A stretch of 64,000 bases of DNA. It comes from Nostoc sp. KVJ3. GTDB lineage: Bacteria > Cyanobacteriota > Cyanobacteriia > Cyanobacteriales > Nostocaceae. The DNA is taken from contig NZ_WWFG01000001.1 of NCBI RefSeq assembly GCF_026127265.1, forward strand, positions 992,001-1,056,000, given 5' to 3'. The notes under the pieces are model-generated. The model saw nothing but the letters and a program-made list of their open reading frames with translations. It was not told where the DNA came from and searched no databases. The position numbers and the translations under genes are program-made. Shown here piece after piece: positions 48,701-56,283 of the stretch (position 1 is its first letter; the number at the start of each line of letters is the position of its first letter).

Positions 48701-51700
48701 ACGCTGTGACCGATCGCGGCACTAGCTGTAATTCCCCAAGATTGCCAAAGTTGATACAGGGCGTATTCTAGGGCAAATAAAGCGGGTTGGGTATAAGCTG
48801 TTTGGTTTAAAGGTGAATCTGTTTGAGGATACAGTATTTCTAATAAAGGAATTTCTAGTTCCGAACGTAGAATTTCATCGCATTGCTGAATTGCTTTTCT
48901 AAAAGTTGGTTGGGTTTGATAGAGTTGTTGCCCCATCCCCACATATTGAGAACCTTGTCCTGTGAATAGGAAGGCGATTTTCGGAGGTTCACTCCCAATT
49001 ATCCCACTACTGAGTCCAGGCAACTCTTCATGGCGACAGAAAGCAGTAAGTTTCGTTGCCATCTGGGCAACTGTTGCTCCTACTACACTCAAGCGATTAC
49101 TAAAGTGTAAACGTCCTGTGTGAGCAGTGAAACAGATATCAGCGAGTGGCTGCGATATGCCATCTGAGCGCAAGTATTCGCAGTAATTGAGCGCTAATTG
49201 CTTCAATGCTGCTGCATTTTTGGCAGATAAATTCAGCAGATGCAGAGGGCGTTCCCCTTTCATCTCTACCGCATCCGGTAACGGTGGCGCTTCTTCAAGC
49301 ACTAGATGAGCATTAGTTCCGGTAAACCCAAAAGAACTTATTCCAGCCCTGCGGCGATCGCACGAAATCCAGGGAGTTAACGTAGTCGGAATTTTGATAG
49401 GCAAATTTTTCCAATCAATTTTGGGATTAGGGTGCTGTAGGTGCAAGTGGGGTGGAATCATCTGATGTTGCATTGCTAAAACAACTTTAATCAGCCCTGA
49501 AACCCCTGCTGCTGCCTCTAAGTGACCGATGTTTGTCTTAACTGAGCCAACAAATAACGGAGATTCTGGAGTGCGTTCTTGCCCTAAAACTGCGGCGGCG
49601 GCATTGAGTTCGATTGGATCTCCTAAAGATGTGCCAGTTCCATGAGCCTCTAGGTAACTAATTTGATGAGGCTGGAGTTGCGCCCAAGCAAGTGCTTGAG
49701 AAATAAGTTGCTGTTGAGCCTGCCCGTTAGGGACAGTTAAACCACTGCTGGAACCATCATGGTTGACTGCACTGCCCCGAATTAGAGCTAGAATCCTGTC
49801 CCCATTGCGTTGAGCTTCACCCAGACGCTTCAAGACTACCATGCCGCAGCCTTCCCCACGGGCATAGCCATCAGCTGAGGCATCAAAAGTTTTGCACAAA
49901 CCATCACCAGAAATCATCCGCACACTGGAAGCCCAGATGTAAGAGGCAGGAGTAAGATGGAGTTTGACACCGCCAGCGATCGCCATTTGACATTCGCGTA
50001 AGTGCAAACTATTACAAGCTTGGTGAATAGCGACTAACGATGATGAGCAAGCGGTATCAATAGCCAGGGTTGGCCCTGTAAAACCGAAGGTGTAGGCAAG
50101 GCGACCAGCCGCACTCGAAAAAGTATTACCAGTTCCCGCGAAAGTGCAAACAGGACTATCAGGGTTTTGCTGCAAATGTTGGGCAATTAACTGCTCGTAG
50201 TCATGTCCGTCGTTGCCGATAAAGACTCCTACAGACGCACCAGCCAGCCGCTCAGGAGCGATCGCAGCTTGTTCTAGAGCTTCCCAACTTACTTCTAGCA
50301 ATAATCGGTGTTGTGGATCGATCGCTACAGCTTCGCGGGGAGAAATACCGAAAAAGGCAGGGTCGAAGCGATCGACATCGTTGATAAAGTTACCGTAGCG
50401 AGTGTAAATTTTGCCTGGTATGCCTGGAGTCGGGTCATAATAAGTTTCAACGTTCCAGCGATTTTGGGGAATTTCTGCTCTAGTATTAGTTCCCGATGCC
50501 AGCAATTGCCAGAAGCTTTCGGGATCTGTAGCATTCCCAGGGAAGCGGCAACTCATACCAACGATCGCTATAGGTTCATAAATATCACTAATAGGGTCAT
50601 TTGGTTGGTTTGCTTTTGCTTGGGCTAATGTCAGTACATCTGTAGCGAGATAGTGAGTCAACCGCTCAATGTTGGGAAAGTCAAAACTTAATGTGCTGGG
50701 TAAATTAACCCCCAAAAGCTGGTTGAGGCGATCGCGTAATTCCACTGCCATCAGCGAATCCATTCCCAACTCAAAAAATCCTTGCTCAAGCGCTGGTAAT
50801 TCCTCTGTCGGCAAGCCCAATACCTGTGCCACTTCTTTCTGCAAGGTGCGGCGTAATATTTCCAGACCTTCTGCGGTTGGAACTGATGCGAGTTGTTCGC
50901 GTAGTGGAGTTGATTGTGCTGTCTCGATTGCTTGCTCAAGTTGAGTTTGCGGTGCAAGTTGCTCCAGCAATCGCCGAGTTCGACCTACTGTATAAATTGT
51001 CCCAAAGCGTTCCCAATCTACGGGCGCGACGACAAATTGGCGATTCTGGGAATTCAGCAGTAACCCCATCGCAGCTTTAACCTGGGTCAAATTCAAACTC
51101 CCTACGCCGATCTTCTCCAATCTTTGGGTTAAGGCTTCAGCCCCAGGTTGATTTATCATACCTGCGCCGATAACAGCAGACCAATTCACAGTTAAGCCTG
51201 GTAATCCTTGAGACTGGCGGTAAGCCGCAAATAGATTTTGAAATTCATTAGCAGCAGCGTAGTGAGATTGGTTTGCCGATCCCCACACAGCAGCTATTGA
51301 AGAGAAGTTGATAAAAAAGTCTAATTCCCAGTCCTGACTAATTTGGTGTAAATTCCAAGTACCAGCTACTTTGGGTTCTAGCGTTTGCTGTAGTATTGAA
51401 TGCTCTAGCTCGGCAATCCGATACATACCACCGTCGCTACCCGCCGCATGGATAATTCCACTGATAGGAGGTAGTTTTCTTAGTACCTCCCCCAGAGCAT
51501 TTTGCAGACTTTCACCGTCAGTCACATCAGCTATAGGCGTAATAATTTCTACTCCTGCTGCCCGGAGTTGCTTAACAGCTTCTTGTTTTTCTCTAGTATT
51601 AATGCCACTGCGACTGAGTAAAATCAAGTGTCGAGCGCCTTGCTCCACTAGCCACTGAGCGACACTTAATCCTAAGCCTCCTAATCCGCCGCTAATTAGA

Positions 51701-54700
51701 TAAGAGCGATCGCTCTTAATAGAGAATTTATGGGTAGTTTCTGGGTAGCTTTTAACAAGTCGAGCAACATACCGGGTTCCTGAACGATAAGCTATGTGTT
51801 CCTCTCCTGAAGTTCCCAATAACTCCATTGCGATCGCCTGAGCTTGTTCCTCAACATTTGCTTGTCGATCCAAATCTATTAACCCGCCCCAATGTTGGGG
51901 ATACTCCAGCCCAAACGCTCGACTTTGACCCCACACAGGTGCTTGAGAAATGGCTGGTAAATCTTCACCTAGAGCGATCGCGTTCTCTGTGATTACCCAA
52001 AGTTTAGCGGTGCTACTCCAAGGCTGGGATACCACAGTTTGCATGACATCCAGTAGTTGCCCGCAATTGGTATTTACGCTACCTGTCAAAGTAGCAGTAG
52101 TTAGCGTTTCCGTCGCAGGTAAATCCAAACTCCACAGGTAGATAATTCCCCTTAGGGATGAGGGGGAAATGGGGGAAAAGGTGGAAAATACTCCCCCATT
52201 TCCCCCTGCCCCCTGCCCCCTGCCCCCTGCCTCTTTTGAAGTTACTAAAGAACAGGTTTGTCCTTGTTGCTCTAAAACTTGAGCTAGGGTAGAAGCTAAA
52301 GTCCCTGAGTTGGCTAGGATTAGCCAATGACCAGGTGTAGAATTTTGAGGAGCAGGGTTAGGACTGGGTTGCCATTGCACTTCATACAGCCAATCCTGAA
52401 TTGAAGCGATCGCTTGTTGCTGTTGATGCTCTTTAATCAGCCGCTCTAAAATTTCAACTTGAGCAACATTTAATTGGCGATCGGTTCTGCTGAGAAGTTG
52501 GGACAGCTGCTGTGTTTGCCCTGCTTCGAGTAGTGCTATTACCTGGGTTTGTTGCTCAGAAGTAGGTTTGTGTTTGTTTGCTTGTGTAAGTTCCGCCCAG
52601 TAGCGTTTTCTCTGGAAAGGATAAGTGGGCAAAACTACTTTACGATAATGAAGGTTTTGATAAAATCCAGCCCAAGCGATCGCTACTCCACGCATATACA
52701 AATCTGCCAAACTGGAGAGGATTTGCTGCCAGTCTTCTTCTCCTCCTTGCAAGGATGGCAACCATGTAAAGCGTTCATCAGATAAGCATTGGCGACCCAT
52801 ACCTAATAAAATCGGTTGAGGGCCGCATTCGACAAACACTTCATAGCCTTGCTGGTGTAATGTCTGCATACTGGCAGCAAAGTTCACAGGTGCAAGAATG
52901 TGGCGACACCAATATTCTGGTGTCATTACTTCTTCAGTGGCAATTGCGCCTGTGATGTTAGAGATAAATTTTAACTGTGGTGAATGATAAGTAATTTGCC
53001 GAGCGACTTCTTCAAATTGCATCACCATCGGTTTCATTAATGGTGAATGAAAGGCATGGGAAACTTGTAATTTTTTGCTCTTAACTCCCTGTTTTTCTAA
53101 TTGACTAACAATAGTTTTAACTGCGGTTTCTTGACCGGAAATAACTGTACTTTGAGGACTATTAATAGCTGCAATTGATACTTGTTCTGAATATGGGGCA
53201 ATTATTTCTCTGACTTGTGCGACTGGCATCAGTAACGATACCATCATGCCTTGAGTCGGTAACTGCTGTATTAGCCGACCCCGTGCGGCAATCAGTTTGA
53301 GTCCATCTTCTAGGCTAAAGACTCCTGCACAGACGGCTGCTACATACTCACCGACACTGTGACCGAGTAGTACAGTCGGTGTAATTCCCCAAGATTGCCA
53401 CAGTTGATACAGTGCGTATTCTAGGGCAAATAACGCAGGTTGGGTATAAGCTGTTTGGTGTAAAAGTAAATCTTCGCCGATTTCTGGATAAAGTACCTCT
53501 AGCAAAGGGATTTCTAGTTGAGAACGCAAGATTTCATCGCAGCGATCAAGGCAATTTTTGAACGTAGGTTCGGTTGTATATAGCTGCCGACCCATGCTCG
53601 TATACTGTGAACCTTGACCTGTAAACAGAAAAGCAATTTTTGGTGGATTGTCAGAATTAGTTTTGCTGGTGTTTTGCCAATTTTTTAGCTTTTGAATCAG
53701 ATCGGTGGTTTTAGCAGCAACAAATCCAAGGCAGTAGTCAAAGCGATCGCGCCCTGTATTGGCACTAAAACAAATATCTTCAAGCAATACCTCTGGATGA
53801 CTTTCCAAGTAGGTTTGATAAGACTGACCGAGATCGACTAGCCCCTGCTGACTTTTAGCCGATAAAGTCAGGAGATGGTAGGGGCGCTCAGAAGAGGCAA
53901 GGGGACAGAGGGGCAGAGGGGAAATACCATTGTCACTCCTCCCCTGCTCCCCTGCTCCCCTGCTCCCCTGCTCCTTTAATGGTGCTTCTTCGACAATTAC
54001 ATGAGCATTAGTGCCACTGAATCCAAAAGAACTAACTCCTGCCAAACGGGGCTGATTCCCCTTCGACCAAGGCATGAGTTGGGTTGGTACATGAATCGGC
54101 AATTCTGACCAGTTAATGTGGGGATTAGGTTGTTTTAAATGTAAATGGGGGGCAATTTCTTCATTTTGCAATTGCAGAACTAACTTGATTAATCCCGCAA
54201 TACCCGCAGTTGATTCTGTATGCCCGATATTCGTCTTCGCAGAACCAACAATCAAGGGGGTTTCTAGGGTGTGATTTTTCCCAAACACCCCATCTAAAGC
54301 AACAATTTCAATGGGGTCTCCTAGAGATGTTCCCGTACCATGAGCTTCGATATAGCTAATCTGAGCCGGATCGATTTTGCCATTGTTCAGTGCTTGACGA
54401 ATAACTTGTTCTTGGGCTGGCCCGTTAGGCACTGTCAAACCACCACTACGACCATCTTGATTGACGGCACTGCCTCGAATCAGCGCTAAGATATTATCCC
54501 CATCCCGTTTTGCATCCGAGAGGCGTTTCAGAACCACTACACCACATCCTTCTCCACGTCCGTAACCATCGGCTGCGGCATCAAAGGTCTTGCAACGCCC
54601 GTCGGGAGAAAGTGTATGCGCCTGACATTCAGCAATATAACTTTCTGGAATTAGCATCAAGTTAATGCCACAAGCCAGCGCCAAGTCGGATTCCCCAAGC

Positions 54701-55365
54701 CGCAAACTTTGGCAAGCTAAATGAACCGCTACCAGTGATGAGGAGCAAGCGGTGTCTACAGTTAGAGTTGGGCCTTGGAAACCAAAGGTAAAGGCGATTC
54801 GTCCCGCAGCAGTGCTAGGAGCCGAGCCGGAGGCTGAGTGGGCATTGATAGTTTCGTAGTTGGGAAAAGCGATGGTGGGATACTCTAGGTTCATCAGCCC
54901 AACAAAAACACCCGTTTTGCTTCCTAGCAGCGACTTAGAAGGTACGCCAGCGCACTCTAAACTTTCCCAGCAAACTTCTAGCAGCAGCCTTTGTTGAGGA
55001 TCTAAAAAATTGGCTTCTCTTGGGGAAATGCCGAAGAATTGAGCATCAAAGCGATCGATGGGTAGATTGAGAAATGCGCCCTGGCGGGTGTAAATTTTGC
55101 CTGGTGTGCCAGGGTTGGGATCGTAGAAGGCTTGAATATCCCAGCGACTTAGAGGTACTTCTGAAACCAGATCGGCTCCTGCTCTGAGGTGTTGCCAAAA
55201 CTCCTCCGGTGAGTTGGCACCACCAGGAAGCCGACAACTCATGCCGACGATCGCTAACGGCTCAGTCTGAGCTTGTTCTAGCTCTGTGAGTTTTGCTTTT
55301 GTCTCCCGCAGCTTGACTAGTGCTTCTTTGGCTATCCGCGATCGCTCATCTGATGATGAAACCAC
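42730..55365 (-). CDS. PKS3: bimodular, KS-AT-KR-ACP / KS-AT-DH-cMT-ER-KR-ACP
   Basis: 4211 residues, GTG start at 55365 with AGAGGGG upstream. Module 1: KS (DTACSSS at about 203), AT (GHSVGEY at about 668, HAFHS), KR (GGLGGLG at about 1225, SHYAAANEF), ACP (LGMDSLMAVELRD at about 1533). Module 2: KS (about 1770), malonyl AT (about 2218), DH (HRILEQVIFP, atypical Glu; HPALLDAVMQ), C-methyltransferase (LEIGAGTGG at about 3007), ER (HAAAGGTGIAAVQ at about 3600), KR (GGLGGLG at about 3823; NHAAANAF with His for Tyr) and ACP (LGMDSLTAVELRN at about 4120). Predicted outputs are a hydroxyl in the first cycle and a saturated alpha-methyl unit in the second. Linkers carry 7- and 8-nt repeat peptides (EQGSRGAGEQG; EGTGNREQG). 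No lesion seen. Confidence 0.95.
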   Translation of the reverse strand: MVSSSDERSRIAKEALVKLRETKAKLTELEQAQTEPLAIVGMSCRLPGGANSPEEFWQHLRAGADLVSEVPLSRWDIQAFYDPNPGTPGKIYTRQGAFLNLPIDRFDAQFFGISPREANFLDPQQRLLLEVCWESLECAGVPSKSLLGSKTGVFVGLMNLEYPTIAFPNYETINAHSASGSAPSTAAGRIAFTFGFQGPTLTVDTACSSSLVAVHLACQSLRLGESDLALACGINLMLIPESYIAECQAHTLSPDGRCKTFDAAADGYGRGEGCGVVVLKRLSDAKRDGDNILALIRGSAVNQDGRSGGLTVPNGPAQEQVIRQALNNGKIDPAQISYIEAHGTGTSLGDPIEIVALDGVFGKNHTLETPLIVGSAKTNIGHTESTAGIAGLIKLVLQLQNEEIAPHLHLKQPNPHINWSELPIHVPTQLMPWSKGNQPRLAGVSSFGFSGTNAHVIVEEAPLKEQGSRGAGEQGRSDNGISPLPLCPLASSERPYHLLTLSAKSQQGLVDLGQSYQTYLESHPEVLLEDICFSANTGRDRFDYCLGFVAAKTTDLIQKLKNWQNTSKTNSDNPPKIAFLFTGQGSQYTSMGRQLYTTEPTFKNCLDRCDEILRSQLEIPLLEVLYPEIGEDLLLHQTAYTQPALFALEYALYQLWQSWGITPTVLLGHSVGEYVAAVCAGVFSLEDGLKLIAARGRLIQQLPTQGMMVSLLMPVAQVREIIAPYSEQVSIAAINSPQSTVISGQETAVKTIVSQLEKQGVKSKKLQVSHAFHSPLMKPMVMQFEEVARQITYHSPQLKFISNITGAIATEEVMTPEYWCRHILAPVNFAASMQTLHQQGYEVFVECGPQPILLGMGRQCLSDERFTWLPSLQGGEEDWQQILSSLADLYMRGVAIAWAGFYQNLHYRKVVLPTYPFQRKRYWAELTQANKHKPTSEQQTQVIALLEAGQTQQLSQLLSRTDRQLNVAQVEILERLIKEHQQQQAIASIQDWLYEVQWQPSPNPAPQNSTPGHWLILANSGTLASTLAQVLEQQGQTCSLVTSKEAGGRGQGAGGNGGVFSTFSPISPSSLRGIIYLWSLDLPATETLTTATLTGSVNTNCGQLLDVMQTVVSQPWSSTAKLWVITENAIALGEDLPAISQAPVWGQSRAFGLEYPQHWGGLIDLDRQANVEEQAQAIAMELLGTSGEEHIAYRSGTRYVARLVKSYPETTHKFSIKSDRSYLISGGLGGLGLSVAQWLVEQGARHLILLSRSGINTREKQEAVKQLRAAGVEIITPIADVTDGESLQNALGEVLRKLPPISGIIHAAGSDGGMYRIAELEHSILQQTLEPKVAGTWNLHQISQDWELDFFINFSSIAAVWGSANQSHYAAANEFQNLFAAYRQSQGLPGLTVNWSAVIGAGMINQPGAEALTQRLEKIGVGSLNLTQVKAAMGLLLNSQNRQFVVAPVDWERFGTIYTVGRTRRLLEQLAPQTQLEQAIETAQSTPLREQLASVPTAEGLEILRRTLQKEVAQVLGLPTEELPALEQGFFELGMDSLMAVELRDRLNQLLGVNLPSTLSFDFPNIERLTHYLATDVLTLAQAKANQPNDPISDIYEPIAIVGMSCRFPGNATDPESFWQLLASGTNTRAEIPQNRWNVETYYDPTPGIPGKIYTRYGNFINDVDRFDPAFFGISPREAVAIDPQHRLLLEVSWEALEQAAIAPERLAGASVGVFIGNDGHDYEQLIAQHLQQNPDSPVCTFAGTGNTFSSAAGRLAYTFGFTGPTLAIDTACSSSLVAIHQACNSLHLRECQMAIAGGVKLHLTPASYIWASSVRMISGDGLCKTFDASADGYARGEGCGMVVLKRLGEAQRNGDRILALIRGSAVNHDGSSSGLTVPNGQAQQQLISQALAWAQLQPHQISYLEAHGTGTSLGDPIELNAAAAVLGQERTPESPLFVGSVKTNIGHLEAAAGVSGLIKVVLAMQHQMIPPHLHLQHPNPKIDWKNLPIKIPTTLTPWISCDRRRAGISSFGFTGTNAHLVLEEAPPLPDAVEMKGERPLHLLNLSAKNAAALKQLALNYCEYLRSDGISQPLADICFTAHTGRLHFSNRLSVVGATVAQMATKLTAFCRHEELPGLSSGIIGSEPPKIAFLFTGQGSQYVGMGQQLYQTQPTFRKAIQQCDEILRSELEIPLLEILYPQTDSPLNQTAYTQPALFALEYALYQLWQSWGITASAAIGHSVGEYVAACVAGVFSLEDGLKLIAARGRLMQQLPTEGMMVSLLAPVAQVTEAISPYLEQVSIAAINSPQSTVISGQTAAVLAIVNELEKLGIKSKQLQVSHAFHSPLMKPMVGQFEQVARQITYHQPQLKFISNITGTFATSEVTTPEYWCHHILAPVNFAASMQTLHQHGYKVFLECGSQPILLGMGRQCVSDEGSTWLPSLRIGQEDWQQILQSLGKLYVLGAKVNWVGFESDYRRHKVKLPTYPFQRQSYWLETPSQPTTKPSYNRHPLLGERLQLASRTKDIFFESIISASSPAYLADHRILEQVIFPGAAYLEMAIAAAANIFQSDCIVLENVAIAQPLILETHQEKIVQVILSPLENQGYGFEICSRDSQRENSENPWTVHTTGTVLANETNTIPAELDLETWTNQESIEVKAFYQQLQQQGIDYGSSFQGLQKLQRGQNQALGQIQLPANLHQDCNYWLHPALLDAVMQVVGGLVEIDRVRTYIPVAVERLIVYRRPRLEIWAVASLQEQSNFALKAQVTLFDSDGSANAKGERQVVAVLDGLRFQAVTSQALLNQGKDSLQNCLYEVEWRSQSRFGFLEPPHFIPSPEAIVNQLQPHLERLITGDDIQIYSTLLPQLEQLSLEYIIQALSQLGWSFSVGDKFSLLVAAQRLGVVPQHHQLLQHLLQILTAEQILTATLGQWQVRQPLPAANPDIYLQSLQPYTTLIQGELTLVQRCGQNLSAVLRGAVEPTQVVFPTADIDSATQLYQDSPAAQIYNTLVQQVVKIAIADAPPQRGIRILEIGAGTGGTTSYLLPELQASQTRYCFTDIGQLFLSKAQNQFENYKFVDYKTLDIEQEPTAQGFDAHEYDVVIAANVLHATQDINQTLQHVKQLLAPGGLLVLLEGTDRQRWIDLIFGLLPGWWRFQDRELRPDYPLLNVCQWQQVLQTNGLSPVAVLPPPATGAKQSVIIAQNIEQPLEKPIVKERGWLILADRQGVGSQLAEHLQTQGETCTLVFIKEGTGNREQGTEGNDLFLEQTLQLEQFASLPEYEQLIKDIADQTPGLHGIIHCWTLDSPEASAINAQNLEAIAHLGCGTVLSLVQAAITANLSPQPRLWIVTRGTQPADRSELNLSGVGQSSLWGMGKAIALEHPELRCTRIDLDPSESIESQAASLWAEVWAQDQEDQIALRRNARYVPRLIASSQILAQQPLLSIPSSPFQLTMASRGSLDNLILASTTRRYPNPGEVEIQLKATGLNFLDVIAALDLIPEQVDGVSQSHLKQMVSFGGECAGTIAALGAGVEGFAIGDAVIAVVEGAFSQYVTVKATQVVAKPQRLSFAEAASIPSNFLTAYYALKHLAEEQGSRGAGEQGIAHKGQGFEPYLFGKRVLIHAAAGGTGIAAVQIAQKAGAEVFATASPSKWKTLAGMGVRHIMNSRTTEFGDRVLQLTQGQGVDIVLNSLTSGDFVAKSLSVVRVGGHFIEIAKRGVWTSAEVAAVRPDIIYTTFDLVRTAQEQPDLIHSLLTEIAEKFASGYFQPSPLTIFSIQQTVQAFRYMQQAKHIGKIVVTQEDESARELQKINYPNFWTQQACSSPLLPAPCSPALSFADGTYLITGGLGGLGLLVAQWLVDKGGKHLVLVSRRPANEAAQKQINAIAQAGVEVTVIQADVADYEAMSRVFSHIRQSLPTLRGIIHSAGMLDDATLQHQSWEKFARVMAPKVQGAWNLHQLTLTDAIDFFILFSSVSSLLGVPGQANHAAANAFLDGFAHYRRSLGLPAQSLHLGTVSQIGEAAEQGADVRGQQLGIKPIQPQQVLLALEQLLKQPEAVEVGLVAIDWSNKQGLSHWLNYRFLADWQEKTDSSSVKIESEFLQQWRTTLPSDRRRLLLNHVQQQVAHILGMASAKTINERSGFFDLGMDSLTAVELRNRLQGSLGYSLPATAIMDYPTIETLVNYLVQNLLPDDQSASLETTEITQTSHTDLADLSQEELAALLADELYGGGVNESE
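44633..44670 (+). repeat. Octanucleotide repeat within the PKS3 ER domain
   Basis: TGCTCCCC repeated about four times; on the coding strand it gives EEQGSRGAGEQG, an insertion in a loop of the enoylreductase just before KRVLIHAAAGG. Confidence 0.85.
52188..52232 (+). repeat. Heptanucleotide repeat in the first PKS3 KR
   Basis: CCCCCTG units repeated four times; coding strand EAGGRGQGAGGNGG, in the N-terminal (structural) half of the KR. Confidence 0.85.
53885..53974 (+). repeat. Repeat-coded KS-AT linker in PKS3
   Basis: GGGGCAGA units then four CCCTGCTC octamers; encodes EQGSRGAGEQGRSDNGISPL, the same linker seen in PKS4 and PKS5. Confidence 0.8.
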
Positions 55366-55384
55366 TTGCTTTTACCCCTCTTGG

Positions 55385-56062
55385 CTACTCTAACTCACTG
55401 GCCAGTAATGCAAAAACTTCGTCTTCTGATAAATCTGCTAGTTCATCTTGGGACGATTGTGTTGGAAGGGGACTGTTACCCCGTCCAACACTTACTCTGT
55501 TCCCTGTTCCCTCTTCCCTGTTCCCTTGAAAGGACTGTTCTAACATTTCCCGTTCCAGGTATCCCACCAAAGCATCTAATGTCGGATAGTCAAACAACAG
55601 TGTTGAGCGCAGGGTCTTACCAAGACTCATCTGTAGCTGATTTCTTAAATCGAGTACCATCAACGAGTCGATTCCTAAATCGAACAAAGGTTGCTGGGGT
55701 TTGATTTGTTGGGGGTCGCTGATGCCCAAGACTCTAGCTAAGAGCGATCGCACGTAACTCATTAACAAAGCTCGCCTCTCAGGTACGGGTGTTGCTTCCC
55801 ACTGTTTGAGAAATGGCGAATGCTCCCCAGTTTGCTGTCCAAACTGTTGCTGAAACACTTCTAGAAATGGTGATGTTGTCGCTGCGGAATTTTGTTGAAA
55901 AAATCGCGGCCAATTAATTGGCATCACTCCCACCTGAGCCATCGTTCCAGCCATTAACTGTTCTAATATCTGTAACCCTTCTGGTTGGGAGATGAAACTA
56001 AATCCTGACTCCACAAACCTTTGTTGGAGTTGCTGACTCAAACGGCTTGTCATTCCCCTTGG
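55385..56062 (-). pseudogene. PKS2, 3' piece: end of KR and ACP
   Basis: Continuation of the PKS2 gene after a 221-bp insertion. Excision joins WGPWSE to PRGMTSRLSQQLQQR in frame, giving a 1823-residue protein. The piece contains the end of the KR region and an ACP with phosphopantetheine Ser in LGIDSLMVLDLRN, then a heptanucleotide-coded stretch (QGNREEGTGNR, DNA 55497-55528) and an acidic tail (DLSEDEVFALLASELE) of the kind that docks to the next PKS. A 222-residue ORF could start at ATG 56053. PKS3 begins 19 bases after its stop. Confidence 0.85.
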
Positions 56063-56283
56063 CTCAGATCCTACCCTGTATACAGAAGTTATCGAATCAT
56101 TACCAGTCCTTGAATTACCCCACCCTAACCCTCCCCTTGTAAAGGGGAGGGAACTAGATTTTTCTTTTTCCCCCCTTTCTAAGGCGGTGTTGCGATTGTG
56201 CTTACAAAATTCATCGAGGGAACTAGATTTTTCTTTTTCCCCCCTTGGAAAGGGGGATTAAGGGGGGTAATTCGGCTGTAATA
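56063..56283. mobile_element. 221-bp non-coding insertion in PKS2
   Basis: The 6-bp word CTCAGA occurs at 56063-56068 and 56284-56289, bounding a segment whose removal restores the PKS2 frame (221 = 3n+2, exactly the offset observed). Inside are a 31-bp direct repeat (56147-56177 and 56216-56246, GAGGGAACTAGATTTTTCTT...) and GAATTACCCC/GGGGTAATTC in inverse orientation near the ends. No terminal repeat reaches the very ends, so it may be a composite or diverged MITE. Confidence 0.75.
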